Shown here: piece after piece, positions 54,534-63,976 of the stretch | Layout: each line of letters opens with the position of its first letter | Position numbering within the stretch: position 1 is the stretch's first letter | Assembly (NCBI RefSeq): GCF_001308875.1 | Contig: NZ_KQ465114.1 | Coordinates: forward strand, 106,386 to 170,385 | Direction: 5' to 3' | DNA length: 64,000 nt | Source: Lysinibacillus sp. ZYM-1 | GTDB lineage: Bacteria > Bacillota > Bacilli > Bacillales_A > Planococcaceae | Translations under genes and position numbers: made by a program | Notes under the pieces: model-generated | The model's database searches: none | Told to the model about the DNA's origin: nothing | What the model saw: the letters and a program-made list of their open reading frames with translations, nothing else

Positions 54534-55715
54534 ATGAAATACTTAATATCCCTTTGTGGATTGCTACTTGTTTTTGGTTTAGCTCTGTTAATGAGCAAAA
54601 ACAAAAAAGAAATAAAATACAAAAATATACTAATTATGTTAATCATTCAATTTATATTAGCAGCTTTACTGCTAAATACAACGTTTGGTTATGTTCTAAT
54701 CAAAGGGATAACAAATGTTTTTGATCATTTATTATCTTACGCAAATACGGGCATATCATTTGTTTTTGGGGGTATAGCAAATAAAGGAGAATCCCCATTC
54801 TTCCTAGGGGTCTTATTACCAATTGTCTTTATATCTGTATTGATCGGGATCTTGCAGCACTTTAAAATCCTTCCTTTCCTCATGAAATGGATAGGTTTTC
54901 TTTTAAGTAAAGTAAGTGGCATGGGAAAATTAGAATCCTATAATGCTGTTGCTTCAGCAATGGTAGGTCAATCTGAAGTATTTATTACTGTCAAGAAACA
55001 ATTAGATAAGGTTACGCCTCAGCGCATGTATACATTATGTGCATCAGCGATGTCGACCGTTTCTATGTCAGTTGTTGGAGCATATATGACGATGATTGAA
55101 CCAAAGTATGTCGTAACGGCAATTGTCTTGAACTTATTTGGTGGTTTTATAATTGTTTCCATTATTAATCCGTATACTGTAAAAGAAGATGAAGATATCT
55201 TAACGATTGAAGATGAGCAAAAGCAAGCTTTCTTTCAAATGCTAGGTGAATACATCATGGATGGCTTTAAAGTTGCCATCATTGTTGGAGCTATGCTGAT
55301 TGGTTTCGTAGCATTAATGGATTTAATCAATTCATTATTTGATATCATTATCGGTATCTCTTTCCAAGAAATATTGGGCTATATCTTTGCCCCAATAGCT
55401 TTCCTTATGGGGATCCCATGGGTAGATGCTGTTTCAGCTGGAGGAATAATGGCCACTAAATTAGTAACGAATGAATTTGTTGCCATGATCAATCTTGGAG
55501 AAGTGGAGAAATCCATGAGCGAACGTACACTAGGTATTATTTCTGTATTCCTCGTATCCTTTGCTAACTTTTCATCCATCGGTATTATTTCCGGGGCAGT
55601 CAAAGGGTTGAATGAAAGACAAGGAAATGTCGTTGCTCGTTTCGGCTTAAAGTTGCTATATGGAGCTACACTTGTAAGTATCTTAACCGCAATAATTGTT
55701 GGTTTGATTATTTAA
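54534..55715 (+). CDS. nupC: NupC-type concentrative nucleoside transporter
   Basis: The ATG at 54534 with GGAGG five nt upstream is preferred to 54522, which overlaps that site; it gives 393 residues. About nine to ten helices are visible, and the CNT-family core signatures VASAMVGQSEVFI (about 140) and TNEFVAMINL (about 320) are intact, with FANFSSIGIISGAVKGL near the end. The protein takes up nucleosides with a proton or sodium ion. It is monocistronic. The palindrome at 54422-54435 suggests specific repression. Confidence 0.93.
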   Translation: MKYLISLCGLLLVFGLALLMSKNKKEIKYKNILIMLIIQFILAALLLNTTFGYVLIKGITNVFDHLLSYANTGISFVFGGIANKGESPFFLGVLLPIVFISVLIGILQHFKILPFLMKWIGFLLSKVSGMGKLESYNAVASAMVGQSEVFITVKKQLDKVTPQRMYTLCASAMSTVSMSVVGAYMTMIEPKYVVTAIVLNLFGGFIIVSIINPYTVKEDEDILTIEDEQKQAFFQMLGEYIMDGFKVAIIVGAMLIGFVALMDLINSLFDIIIGISFQEILGYIFAPIAFLMGIPWVDAVSAGGIMATKLVTNEFVAMINLGEVEKSMSERTLGIISVFLVSFANFSSIGIISGAVKGLNERQGNVVARFGLKLLYGATLVSILTAIIVGLII

Positions 55716-55746
55716 TTTTAAAGTAATTTTAATGTTATTTTGTTTG

Positions 55747-55781
55747 AACTGCACTTCCACATCTGTGGCGTGCAGTTTTTT
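55747..55781 (+). terminator. Terminator of nupC
   Basis: Stem aactgcac/gtgcagtt with an inner ccaca/tgtgg pairing, followed by a T run. Confidence 0.87.
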
Positions 55782-55800
55782 ATGTCCTAGGATTTTCTCA

Positions 55801-55848
55801 AAAAAAAATGTACATCACTAAAGTTTATTTTAGTCATGTACATTTTTA
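55801..55848 (-). terminator. Terminator of leuS
   Basis: Arms atgtacat/atgtacat with inner actaaa/ttttagt pairing; the minus strand continues with TTTTTTT. It begins 14 nt after the leuS stop. Confidence 0.85.
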
Positions 55849-55861
55849 TAATTTATATCAC

Positions 55862-58279
55862 TTATTTAACAACAATATTTACAAGTTTGCCTGGAATAAC
55901 GATGACTTTCACTAAGTTTTTCTCTGCCATGTATTCTTGTACTTTTTCATCAGCAAGCGCCACTTTTTCAATGTCTTCTTTTGAAGCATCTTTAGCAACG
56001 ACGATCTTCGCACGTACTTTACCAGCAACTTGCACTGCAATTTCTACTTCATCATCCACAAGTTTTGTTTCATCGTATGTTGGCCATTGCTCATAAGAAA
56101 GTGTACCTTCATGACCTAATAGCTGCCATAGTTCTTCTGCAATATGTGGAGCAATTGGTGCTAACATTTTAATAAAGCCTTCCCCATAAGCTGTTGGGAT
56201 AACTTCTGCTTTATAGCAATCGTTGATAAATACCATCATTTGTGAAATAGCTGTGTTAAAGCGGATACCTTCATAATCCTCTGTCACTTTTTTCACTGTT
56301 TGGTGGTATGACTTTTCTAGTGTTTGATCGTTAGACACTTGAATTTTCGCTGAAATTTTTCCATCCTCTTCATTCACAAATAGACGCCAGATACGATCTA
56401 AGAAGCGACGTGCGCCATCTAAGCCATTTGTAGACCATGCTACAGAAGCCTCAAGTGGTCCCATGAACATTTCATATAAACGTAATGTATCTGAACCATG
56501 TGATTCAATGATTTCATCTGGGTTAACTACATTGCCCTTAGATTTAGACATTTTTTCATTACCTTCACCAAGAATCATGCCTTGGTTAAATAATTTTTGG
56601 AATGGTTCTTTCGTATGAACAACCCCTAAATCATAAAGCACTTTATGCCAGAAGCGTGCGTATAGTAAATGCAATACAGCATGCTCTGCTCCACCAACAT
56701 AAATATCCACTGGTAACCAGCGTTTTAATAATTCTGGGTCTGCAATTGCTTCTGTATTTGTAGGGTCGATATAGCGTAAGAAGTACCAGCTAGATCCTGC
56801 CCATTGTGGCATTGTATTTGTTTCTCGGCGTCCTTTTTTACCTGTCTCTGGATCTACAACATTCACCCATTCTTCAATGTTAGCTAATGGTGATTCACCA
56901 GTACCCGAAGGACGGATATTATCTGTTTTCGGTAACATTAATGGTAATTCCGATTCTGGAACTGCTGTTGTCGTGCCATCTTCCCAATGAATCATTGGAA
57001 TTGGTTCACCCCAATAACGCTGACGAGAGAATAACCAGTCACGCAGACGATAAGAGATTTTCTTCTCCCCAACGCCTTTTTCCTCTAACCATTCAATAGC
57101 TTTGTCAATACCATCAGTTTTATTTAAGCCATTTAGGAAATCAGAATTAATATGTTGCCCATCACCTGTAAACGCTTCTTTGCTGATGTCCCCACCTTCA
57201 AGTACAGGAACGATGTCTAAGCTGAATGCTGTTGCAAATTCATAATCACGTTCATCATGTGCTGGAACTGCCATAATCGCACCTGTTCCATAAGACACTA
57301 ACACATAGTCAGCAATCCAAATCGGCACATTTTTACCGTTAATCGGATTCACTGCATAGGCACCTGTAAATACCCCTGTTTTTTCTTTCGCTAAATCTGT
57401 ACGTTCTAAGTCAGATTTCATTTTAACTTTTTCTAAATAAGTCTCAACAGCCTGACGTTGATCAGCTGTCGTTATTTGTTCCACTAATTTATGCTCAGGT
57501 GCAAGCACACAATATGTAGCGCCAAATAATGTATCAGGACGTGTAGTAAACACTGTAAAGTTTTGATCTGTCCCATCGATACCAAATGTTACTTCTGCCC
57601 CTTCTGAACGGCCAATCCAGTTACGCTGCATATCTTTAATAGACTCTGGCCAATCAACTTCCTCTAAGTCGTCGATTAAACGATCAGCATACGCAGTAAT
57701 TTTAAGCATCCACTGCTTCATTGGTCTACGTTCTACTGGATGCCCACCACGCTCTGATTTTCCATCAATTACTTCTTCATTAGCTAATACCGTACCAAGC
57801 GCTGGACACCAGTTCACAGCTACTTCATCCACATATGCTAAGCCCTTTTTATAAAGCTGGATAAAAATCCATTGTGTCCATTTATAATACTCTGGATCAG
57901 TCGTGTTAATCTCACGATCCCAATCATAGCTGAAGCCTAGCTCTTGAATTTGGCGTTTAAATGTCGCAATATTTTTAGCTGTAAATTCTGCTGGATCATT
58001 CCCTGTATCAAGTGCATATTGCTCAGCTGGTAAACCAAAAGCATCCCAACCCATTGGATGTAATACATTGTAGCCTTGCATACGTTTAAAGCGTGATAGA
58101 ATATCTGTCGCTGTATATCCTTCTGGATGGCCTACATGCAATCCAGCGCCAGATGGATATGGGAACATATCTAATGCAAAAAATTTAGGTTTTTCTGTTT
58201 CATTTTCCGTTTTGAATGTTTTGTTATCAGCCCAATATCGCTGCCACTTTTTTTCAATTTGTTGATGATTAAAACTCAT
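55862..58279 (-). CDS. leuS: Leucyl-tRNA synthetase
   Basis: The 805-residue class I synthetase charges tRNA-Leu. The HIGH motif is [15 protein letters not shown] (about residue 41) and the KMSKS motif is [10 protein letters not shown] (about 578). The editing insertion (CP1) holds [14 protein letters not shown] and the C-terminal anticodon-binding domain ends [23 protein letters not shown], in part [17 protein letters not shown], all as in Bacillus LeuS (about 804 residues). Expression is governed by the upstream T-box, which senses uncharged tRNA-Leu. Confidence 0.98.
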   Translation of the reverse strand: MSFNHQQIEKKWQRYWADNKTFKTENETEKPKFFALDMFPYPSGAGLHVGHPEGYTATDILSRFKRMQGYNVLHPMGWDAFGLPAEQYALDTGNDPAEFTAKNIATFKRQIQELGFSYDWDREINTTDPEYYKWTQWIFIQLYKKGLAYVDEVAVNWCPALGTVLANEEVIDGKSERGGHPVERRPMKQWMLKITAYADRLIDDLEEVDWPESIKDMQRNWIGRSEGAEVTFGIDGTDQNFTVFTTRPDTLFGATYCVLAPEHKLVEQITTADQRQAVETYLEKVKMKSDLERTDLAKEKTGVFTGAYAVNPINGKNVPIWIADYVLVSYGTGAIMAVPAHDERDYEFATAFSLDIVPVLEGGDISKEAFTGDGQHINSDFLNGLNKTDGIDKAIEWLEEKGVGEKKISYRLRDWLFSRQRYWGEPIPMIHWEDGTTTAVPESELPLMLPKTDNIRPSGTGESPLANIEEWVNVVDPETGKKGRRETNTMPQWAGSSWYFLRYIDPTNTEAIADPELLKRWLPVDIYVGGAEHAVLHLLYARFWHKVLYDLGVVHTKEPFQKLFNQGMILGEGNEKMSKSKGNVVNPDEIIESHGSDTLRLYEMFMGPLEASVAWSTNGLDGARRFLDRIWRLFVNEEDGKISAKIQVSNDQTLEKSYHQTVKKVTEDYEGIRFNTAISQMMVFINDCYKAEVIPTAYGEGFIKMLAPIAPHIAEELWQLLGHEGTLSYEQWPTYDETKLVDDEVEIAVQVAGKVRAKIVVAKDASKEDIEKVALADEKVQEYMAEKNLVKVIVIPGKLVNIVVK

Positions 58280-58342
58280 TCTATTTCCTCCTTCAATTAA
58301 TCATGTTGCTCTTCATTAGAATTGACAAAATATTTAAAAAAT

Positions 58343-58575
58343 AAAAAAACTCGCCCCTTCCTTATAGAAGGGACGAGAGAATTTGTACTCCCGCGGTACC
58401 ACCCAAATTAGTGATTACACTCGGCTCAAGCTTCCTTAACGCGGAAGAAACGACACGCGCTATTTTCACGCGGGCAGACTCAGTAGGCGAGTTCGATTTG
58501 CTTTCCTACTAGCTCTCACCAGCCGCTAGCTCTCTGAAAAGATCCACAAATCTACTATTCCTCATCACAGTCTTT
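58343..58575 (-). ncRNA. T-box riboswitch of leuS (leucine specifier)
   Basis: On the minus strand the T-box core ggtggtaccgcggg (58390-58403) precedes an intrinsic terminator (arms ctcgtcccttc and gaaggggcgag at 58350-58377, T run to 58343). Stem I can be drawn: agtag pairs with ctact and atttg pairs with caaat, leaving an internal loop gaactcgc on the 3' side. Within it CUC (58491-58489) is at the specifier position, matching leucine. Uncharged tRNA-Leu should favour the antiterminator and allow leuS transcription. Confidence 0.93.
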
Positions 58576-58591
58576 ACATGATATTGCATTT

Positions 58592-58620
58592 ATTCTAATG
58601 GAAAGTATTGAAAAGCACAA
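58592..58620 (-). promoter_or_regulatory. Promoter of the leuS T-box transcript
   Basis: On the minus strand TTGTGC (58620-58615) and TAGAAT (58597-58592) with 17-nt spacing, about 15-20 nt before stem I. Confidence 0.7.
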
Positions 58621-58642
58621 GCCTTTGTTTACAGGTTACCCA

Positions 58643-60385
58643 TTACTGAATAATTAATTCCTTTTTTTCCTTAGATTTTGATAAATCTTTACACTCATGA
58701 AAAGCAAAATGCTGACATCCAATGCATTGGTTTGTGTCCAAATAGCTGAAAGCTCTTGAAATCGCTTCTCCTGTATGGTGATAAAAATGATGCGCTCCTA
58801 TTTTATCGTAGAGACCATTTTGTTGAAGGGCTACCTTTAAATCACCTTGCACACCTGTTACCAAAATTGTACCGCCTTGAGTTGTAAAGTTTTCTATGAT
58901 ATTGCTAAAATATGCTTCACCCGTAGAATCCATAAAGGGCACTTTCCCCATGCGTAATATCAAAACTTTTGGTTGCTGATGTAAGATGTTTTCAATCGTT
59001 TGTTCAAACATTTGTGCAGCCCCAAAGAACAATGGACCTTCAATGGTATACATGCTAATTTGTGGACAATCATGCTGTTGGTGAACAACATGGGGCTGTA
59101 CCTTCTCATTTTTACTCGAATGGTCTGGCAGTACCTTTGTGACAACAAGCTTCTCACTCATTCGTTTCGCAAATAATAGCACAGCTAATACAAGCCCTAC
59201 TTCTACAGCTAATGTAAGACTAGTAAATACGGTTAATGAAAAGGTAATCAATAAAACGAGTGAATCTCCAGATTTTAATTTTATAATATGAGAAAAATGC
59301 TTGCGTTCACTCATATTCCAAGCTACTACCATCAATACTGGTGCCATACTTGCAAGAGGAATGTGAGCAGCATATGGCGCTAATAACAATAATGTGATTA
59401 ACACAAACACACCATGAATAATACCTGACATTGGGGATACTGCCCCTGTTTTAATATTCGTTGCTGTACGTGCAATCGCACCAGTTGCTGGAATTCCTCC
59501 AAACAAAGGCGTCACGATATTGGCAATTCCTTGACCGATTAACTCTCGATTACTGTTATGCTTGCTATTGGTCATTCCATCTGCCACGACTGCAGATAAC
59601 AGAGACTCTATGCCTCCAAGCATTGCGATGACAAATGCAGGTCCAATGAGTTGCTGTAAGCGTTCAAATGTGATTGTCGGTATAGCAAAATTGGGTAAAG
59701 TATTAGGTATTTGACCATAAGCTGTGGCGATCGTAGCGACTTGTCCTGAAAAAAAGATAGTCGCTACAAGAGTCGAGACAACAATGCCCACTAATGCCCC
59801 AGGAACTTTTGGGAAAAATTTAGGTGTCATAATAATTGTTAGTAAACAAAGGACAGCTGTTAAAATACTGTAAACATTTGTAGTGCCAATCTGCTTAACA
59901 ATCTCTTGAATATTGGCTATAAAATACTCATGTCTTGTCATATTGGACAAACCTAAAAAATTAGCAATTTGACCTGCAAAAATAATCACTGCTATACCTG
60001 CTGTAAAACCGATTGTTACAGGACGAGGAATAAACTTGATTAAAGTACCTAGCTTAAATATGCCCATTAAACAAAGCAGTATCCCCGCCATTAAACCAGC
60101 CAGTAATAAATCTTCATAACCATACGTTAGGACAATCCCTAAGAGAATTGGCACAAACGCTCCTGTAGGTCCACCAATTTGATATTTTGATCCACCAAAA
60201 ATGGAAATGAGAATACCTGCAATACATGCCGTATAAATACCATACTCAGGCTTCACACCTGATGCAATGGCAAAGGACATTGCAAGTGGGATAGCAACGA
60301 TTCCAACAATAATTCCGGACAATAAATCCTTCTTAACATGATGAACTGAATACCCTTCAAATCGTCCTGTAAACAGTGACTTCAT
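58643..60385 (-). CDS. SulP-family anion transporter with STAS domain
   Basis: ATG 60385 behind AAGGGAAG gives 580 residues. An N-terminal transmembrane domain with about 12-14 segments (GIVVGIVAIPLAMSFAIASG-like start, QIGGPTGAFVPI) is followed by a cytoplasmic STAS domain (about 435-540; PFMDSTGEAYFSNI). SulP proteins move sulfate, bicarbonate or other anions. Near the C-terminus the Cys/His motif CIGCQHFAFHEC (about 554-565) is an addition that I do not associate with most SulP proteins and could bind a metal. The gene is 57 nt downstream of an ArsR-family regulator in the same direction. Confidence 0.92.
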   Translation of the reverse strand: MKSLFTGRFEGYSVHHVKKDLLSGIIVGIVAIPLAMSFAIASGVKPEYGIYTACIAGILISIFGGSKYQIGGPTGAFVPILLGIVLTYGYEDLLLAGLMAGILLCLMGIFKLGTLIKFIPRPVTIGFTAGIAVIIFAGQIANFLGLSNMTRHEYFIANIQEIVKQIGTTNVYSILTAVLCLLTIIMTPKFFPKVPGALVGIVVSTLVATIFFSGQVATIATAYGQIPNTLPNFAIPTITFERLQQLIGPAFVIAMLGGIESLLSAVVADGMTNSKHNSNRELIGQGIANIVTPLFGGIPATGAIARTATNIKTGAVSPMSGIIHGVFVLITLLLLAPYAAHIPLASMAPVLMVVAWNMSERKHFSHIIKLKSGDSLVLLITFSLTVFTSLTLAVEVGLVLAVLLFAKRMSEKLVVTKVLPDHSSKNEKVQPHVVHQQHDCPQISMYTIEGPLFFGAAQMFEQTIENILHQQPKVLILRMGKVPFMDSTGEAYFSNIIENFTTQGGTILVTGVQGDLKVALQQNGLYDKIGAHHFYHHTGEAISRAFSYLDTNQCIGCQHFAFHECKDLSKSKEKKELIIQ

Positions 60386-60442
60386 AGATAATTCTTCCCT
60401 TCGAAATAATAAGCACAGCACAACTTTTCCACATTATTGAGG

Positions 60443-60790
60443 CTAATTATTCTCTTCGTCACTACCATTACTCGTCATTTCCTCTAATCTCGAAATGGTA
60501 TGAACTAAATGGTTATTAAAAATATCCTTAGCCACGCCAAGTAATTCACCAATCATTGGATCGCTTAAAGAATAATAAACTTTCTTTCCTTCTTTCTCTC
60601 CATAAACAATATTTTTGGCGCGTAATACACTTAGTTGCTGAGAAACTGCGGAGCCCTCTTTTTCTAAACAATCTTGAATCTCATTGACACTTTTCTTACC
60701 ATCCACAAGTAGTTCAAGTATTCTTATGCGTAAAGGATGTGCTAACGCTTTAAAAAAATCTGCCTTAAACTGCTGCAAGCCCTCTTCCAT
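60443..60790 (-). CDS. ArsR/SmtB-family transcriptional regulator
   Basis: ATG 60790 with GGAGGGG upstream gives 115 residues. The winged helix-turn-helix ALAHPLRIRILELLVDGKKS, then EGSAVSQQLSVLRAKNIV and an EGKKVYYSL wing are typical. There is no ELCVCDL metal site, and the only cysteine is in QDCLEKEG (about residue 41), so sensing does not use a dithiol within one subunit. A 26-bp palindrome in its own promoter is the likely operator, and sulP downstream the likely target. Confidence 0.9.
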   Translation of the reverse strand: MEEGLQQFKADFFKALAHPLRIRILELLVDGKKSVNEIQDCLEKEGSAVSQQLSVLRAKNIVYGEKEGKKVYYSLSDPMIGELLGVAKDIFNNHLVHTISRLEEMTSNGSDEENN

Positions 60791-60810
60791 AAATAACCCC
60801 TCCATATAAC

Positions 60811-60867
60811 TACATATTCAAATATTTGAATATGTATGATTGTAAGCCTGTATCTATTATTTTTCAA
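60811..60867 (-). promoter_or_regulatory. Promoter and 26-bp palindromic operator of arsR-sulP
   Basis: On the minus strand TTGAAA (60867-60862) is 17 nt from TACAAT (60844-60839). Directly downstream, at the expected transcription start, lies a perfect palindrome 60811-60836 with half-site tacatattcaaat. It contains the ATAT-TGAA pattern common to ArsR/SmtB operators, so autorepression is very likely. Confidence 0.85.
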
Positions 60868-60879
60868 TATCTACTATTA

Positions 60880-60924
60880 AAAAAAGAGCAAACCAAGTGT
60901 TTAACACTCGTTTTGCTCTTTTTT
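60880..60924. terminator. Terminator of the 60937 MFS gene
   Basis: Outer arms aaaaaagagcaaa/ttttgctctttttt with an inner agtgtt/aacact hairpin. It lies between the MFS stop and the arsR promoter. Confidence 0.88.
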
Positions 60925-60936
60925 ATTGTCTCGCTA

Positions 60937-62115
60937 TTAATCTACTACTATATTGTTCTTTTTTAGAGGAGAATCGTAAATAAGACATGGAATAATTGCA
61001 AACAGCACAATTACCACTAGCGTTAAAACAAGAGGAATCATCCCAAATTGGTCCACCATAATCCCGCCGAATAAAGGGCCGATCATTCGCCCACCAGTCG
61101 CAGCACTATTGATAATCCCTTGATAGAATCCTTGTCGACCTTTTGGAGCAAGTTGATTCGCTATAGTTGGTAATGCTGGTGTATAAAACATTTCCCCAAA
61201 TGTTAAGACAAGCATGGCTGCTCCAAACATTTTAAAATCACTCGCAAAGGCGATAATACCAAAGGATAGGGCAATTAGGATTACACCAAAAACCAACTGA
61301 CGTTTTAATTGATGCTCCCAACGCTTCACAAGTGGTGCGATTAGTGGCTGCCCTATAACAATTAGTAGACCATTAATGGTCCATAGTAAACTATATTGCT
61401 TTAAGCCTAAACCTAAATCTTGGGTATAGGATGAGATTGTCGCACTCCATTGCGAATAAGCTAACCAGCATAAAACTGAGGATGAACTAATAATTAATAA
61501 AGCATAGAATGGTGCCTTGTTAATGATTCGTTTACTTTCACCGACTACATTCTTCGGTGCAATACTACCAACCTCTAAACGTTTAAATGTAAGTAAGGCA
61601 ATGAAAAAGAATAATATATACATTCCTAAATTGACCTTAAACACATAGTCAAATTGATAATCGGCCACCACACCTGCAAGTGCAGGACCTATAGCAACGC
61701 CAACGTTTTGAGCCAAGTAGATTGCATTAAAGGCCTTTCGTCCGCCCTCTGGCCAGGAAGCTCCCGCTAATGCGAACATGCTAGGGAAAACTATTCCTCC
61801 ACTAAAGCCTAGTATCGTTAAAAACCATACATAATGTGGCCAACCGTGCCAAAGCGTTAAACCAATTAATGAAGCAATCGTCAAAAGGATACCCAGCATT
61901 ATTGCTTTATAGCCACCAATTCTATCAAATAAGTAACCACCTAATAGATTACCTAATACACCTGCAGCAGAATTTAGCATCAAAACAAAGCCAGCCATCG
62001 CCAACGATTTCCCTAAATAATCATGCATATATATGGCATTTAAAGGCCATAAAAATGAGTTGCCTGTTGTGTTCACAAGCATTCCGATAATTAAAAACCA
62101 AACACGTTTTGGCAT
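60937..62115 (-). CDS. MFS transporter, multidrug-type
   Basis: The 392-residue, 12-helix protein carries MFS motif A as GYLFDRIGGYKAIML between helices 2 and 3 and an antiporter-like GVAIGPALAGVVAD at helix 5. GGAGG precedes the ATG. It resembles DHA1 efflux pumps of bacilli; the substrate is unknown. It has its own terminator, so it is not part of the arsR-sulP unit. Confidence 0.85.
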   Translation of the reverse strand: MPKRVWFLIIGMLVNTTGNSFLWPLNAIYMHDYLGKSLAMAGFVLMLNSAAGVLGNLLGGYLFDRIGGYKAIMLGILLTIASLIGLTLWHGWPHYVWFLTILGFSGGIVFPSMFALAGASWPEGGRKAFNAIYLAQNVGVAIGPALAGVVADYQFDYVFKVNLGMYILFFFIALLTFKRLEVGSIAPKNVVGESKRIINKAPFYALLIISSSSVLCWLAYSQWSATISSYTQDLGLGLKQYSLLWTINGLLIVIGQPLIAPLVKRWEHQLKRQLVFGVILIALSFGIIAFASDFKMFGAAMLVLTFGEMFYTPALPTIANQLAPKGRQGFYQGIINSAATGGRMIGPLFGGIMVDQFGMIPLVLTLVVIVLFAIIPCLIYDSPLKKNNIVVD

Positions 62116-62353
62116 ACGATGACCTCCATTATTTCGCGTCTCTAAATAGCTAGTTTATGCTGAAACACTTAAAAGTACAAGGAAAATAATTTTACCCTTT
62201 TTACACGTTATCTACAATTGTTTTAAATGCTATTGATAGCTATTATTCACTGGATTAACACGAAAACGAGAGCATCATCTTACATGATAAACCCTTACCC
62301 CATGACGGAATGAGATGCTCATGATAAAATAAGGCGTTAGAGGAGTGAAATAA

Positions 62354-63310
62354 ATGACAGAAATGAATTTTCCTTTTCCTTCAGAAGGGAAAAGATACTA
62401 TACATGGAATCGCTACTTACGCGATCAATTTGGTCACAAAGTATTTAAAGTAGCATTAGATGCTGGCTTTGATTGCCCAAACCGTGATGGTACGGTTGCC
62501 TTTGGTGGCTGTACATTTTGCAGCGCTGCCGGTTCTGGTGATTTCGCAGGCAATAAGGTTGATCCGATCGATGTTCAATTTGCAGAAATCCGCGACAAAA
62601 TGCATCAAAAATGGAAAGATGGCAAGTACATGGCCTATTTTCAAGCCTATACAAATACACATGCCCCGCTACCAGTTTTAAAGGAAAAATTCGAAGCGGC
62701 TTTAGCGCAAGAAGGTGTTGTAGGTCTTTCCATTGCTACTCGTCCAGATTGTTTACCAGATGATGTTGTAGAATATTTAGCAGAATTAAACGAACGTACG
62801 TATTTATGGATCGAGCTTGGGCTTCAAACTGTTCATGAAAAAACAGCCAATCTTATTAATCGCGCACATGATTATGCAACATATGTGGAAGGTGTTGAGA
62901 AACTTCGGAAGCATGGTATTCGTGTTTGCTCACATATTATTAATGGTCTACCGCTTGAAGACTACGACATGATGATGGAAACAGCGCGAGAAGTGGCAAA
63001 GCTAGACATCCAAGGTATTAAAATCCACTTACTTCACCTATTAAAGGGGACACCAATGGTGAAGCAATATGAAAAAGGGATGCTAGAGTTTTTAGATCAG
63101 GATGTTTATACAAAACTAGTAGCTGATCAGCTAGAAATTTTACCACCCGATATGGTCATTCATCGTATTACGGGTGATGGCCCTATCGATTTAATGATTG
63201 GTCCAATGTGGAGTGTCAATAAATGGGAAGTATTAAATGGCATCGATGCCGAATTGGAGCGCCGTGGTAGTTGGCAAGGGAAATTTTATAAAACTGAGGT
63301 TGCTAAATGA
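62354..63310 (+). CDS. ytqA: Radical SAM protein YtqA (TIGR01212 type)
   Basis: The 318-residue radical-SAM enzyme has the cluster ligands in an unusual spacing: Cys at about 37 (DCPNRDG), then GGCTFCSAAG (about 49-53), i.e. a CxnCxxC pattern with a longer first gap, as in the YtqA/Elp3-like group. LWIELGLQTVHEKT and KIHLLHLLKGTPM are conserved in this family. The reaction is not established. It overlaps ytqB by ATGA, as in B. subtilis. GAGGAG precedes the ATG. Confidence 0.92.
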   Translation: MTEMNFPFPSEGKRYYTWNRYLRDQFGHKVFKVALDAGFDCPNRDGTVAFGGCTFCSAAGSGDFAGNKVDPIDVQFAEIRDKMHQKWKDGKYMAYFQAYTNTHAPLPVLKEKFEAALAQEGVVGLSIATRPDCLPDDVVEYLAELNERTYLWIELGLQTVHEKTANLINRAHDYATYVEGVEKLRKHGIRVCSHIINGLPLEDYDMMMETAREVAKLDIQGIKIHLLHLLKGTPMVKQYEKGMLEFLDQDVYTKLVADQLEILPPDMVIHRITGDGPIDLMIGPMWSVNKWEVLNGIDAELERRGSWQGKFYKTEVAK

Positions 63311-63882
63311 AACTACAACGTGTTTTACAATATGCACAGCAGCTCTTAAAAGATAGTGTGGAAGAAGGCGATACTGTTGTTGATGCAACTGCTGGAAATG
63401 GCCACGATACGCTGTTTTTAGCACAGCTAGTCGGAGATGAAGGACAAGTTTATGCCTTTGATGTTCAAAAAGAAGCAGTGGATGCAACACTTCATCGTCT
63501 ACTAGACCAAGGTTTAGAGCATCGCGCCCTTATTTTAAATAAAGGGCATGAAGAAGTGGCCAATTTTGTACACAAGCCAGTAGCTGCGGCCATCTTTAAT
63601 CTCGGCTATTTGCCTGGTAGCAATCATAATATTATTACAAAACCTACTACAACGATTCAAGCTATTGAGGATTTGCTTAAGCTTCTAAAAGTTGGGGGTT
63701 TAATCGTTCTTGTCATTTATCACGGTCATCCTGGCGGGAAAGAAGAACGAGATACTGTGATTAACTATGTCAGCCAGCTTCCACAAAAATATATACATGT
63801 CTTAAAATACGAATTTCTCAATCAGCAAAATGATCCTCCATTCATCATTGCGTTAGAAAAAACGAAAGAATATCTTATGTAA
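63307..63882 (+). CDS. ytqB: SAM-dependent methyltransferase YtqB
   Basis: The 191-residue class I methyltransferase has motif I VVDATAGNGHDTLFLA (about residue 25), AFDVQKEAVDAT as the acidic SAM contact, FNLGYLPGSN as motif IV and IVLVIYHGHPGGKEERD near 140. It belongs to the rRNA-methylase-like family of YtqB. It is translationally coupled to the radical SAM protein, suggesting a joint RNA- or metabolite-modifying role, but the substrate is unknown. Confidence 0.92.
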   Translation: MKLQRVLQYAQQLLKDSVEEGDTVVDATAGNGHDTLFLAQLVGDEGQVYAFDVQKEAVDATLHRLLDQGLEHRALILNKGHEEVANFVHKPVAAAIFNLGYLPGSNHNIITKPTTTIQAIEDLLKLLKVGGLIVLVIYHGHPGGKEERDTVINYVSQLPQKYIHVLKYEFLNQQNDPPFIIALEKTKEYLM

Positions 63883-63895
63883 TAGACAATATAAA

Positions 63896-63976
63896 AGGCT
63901 AACTAATAGTCTATTAGTTAGCCTCAGACTGTAGACAAACTCAAAAAATTTGAGAGTTTGCCTACAGTCTTTTTTC
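63896..63976 (+). terminator. Tandem hairpins after ytqB
   Basis: First hairpin: 13-bp stem aggctaactaata/tattagttagcct with a 3-nt loop (63896-63924). Second: about 20-bp stem agactgtagacaaactc.../...gagtttgcctacagtct with one mismatch (63926-63970), then TTTTTT. The second is the functional terminator; it looks like a mobile or repeated terminator cassette. Confidence 0.82.

Noticed and set aside
54410..54724. 104-codon plus-strand frame over the nupC start
   Set aside because: It begins inside the nupC promoter, lacks a ribosome site and overlaps nupC in another frame.
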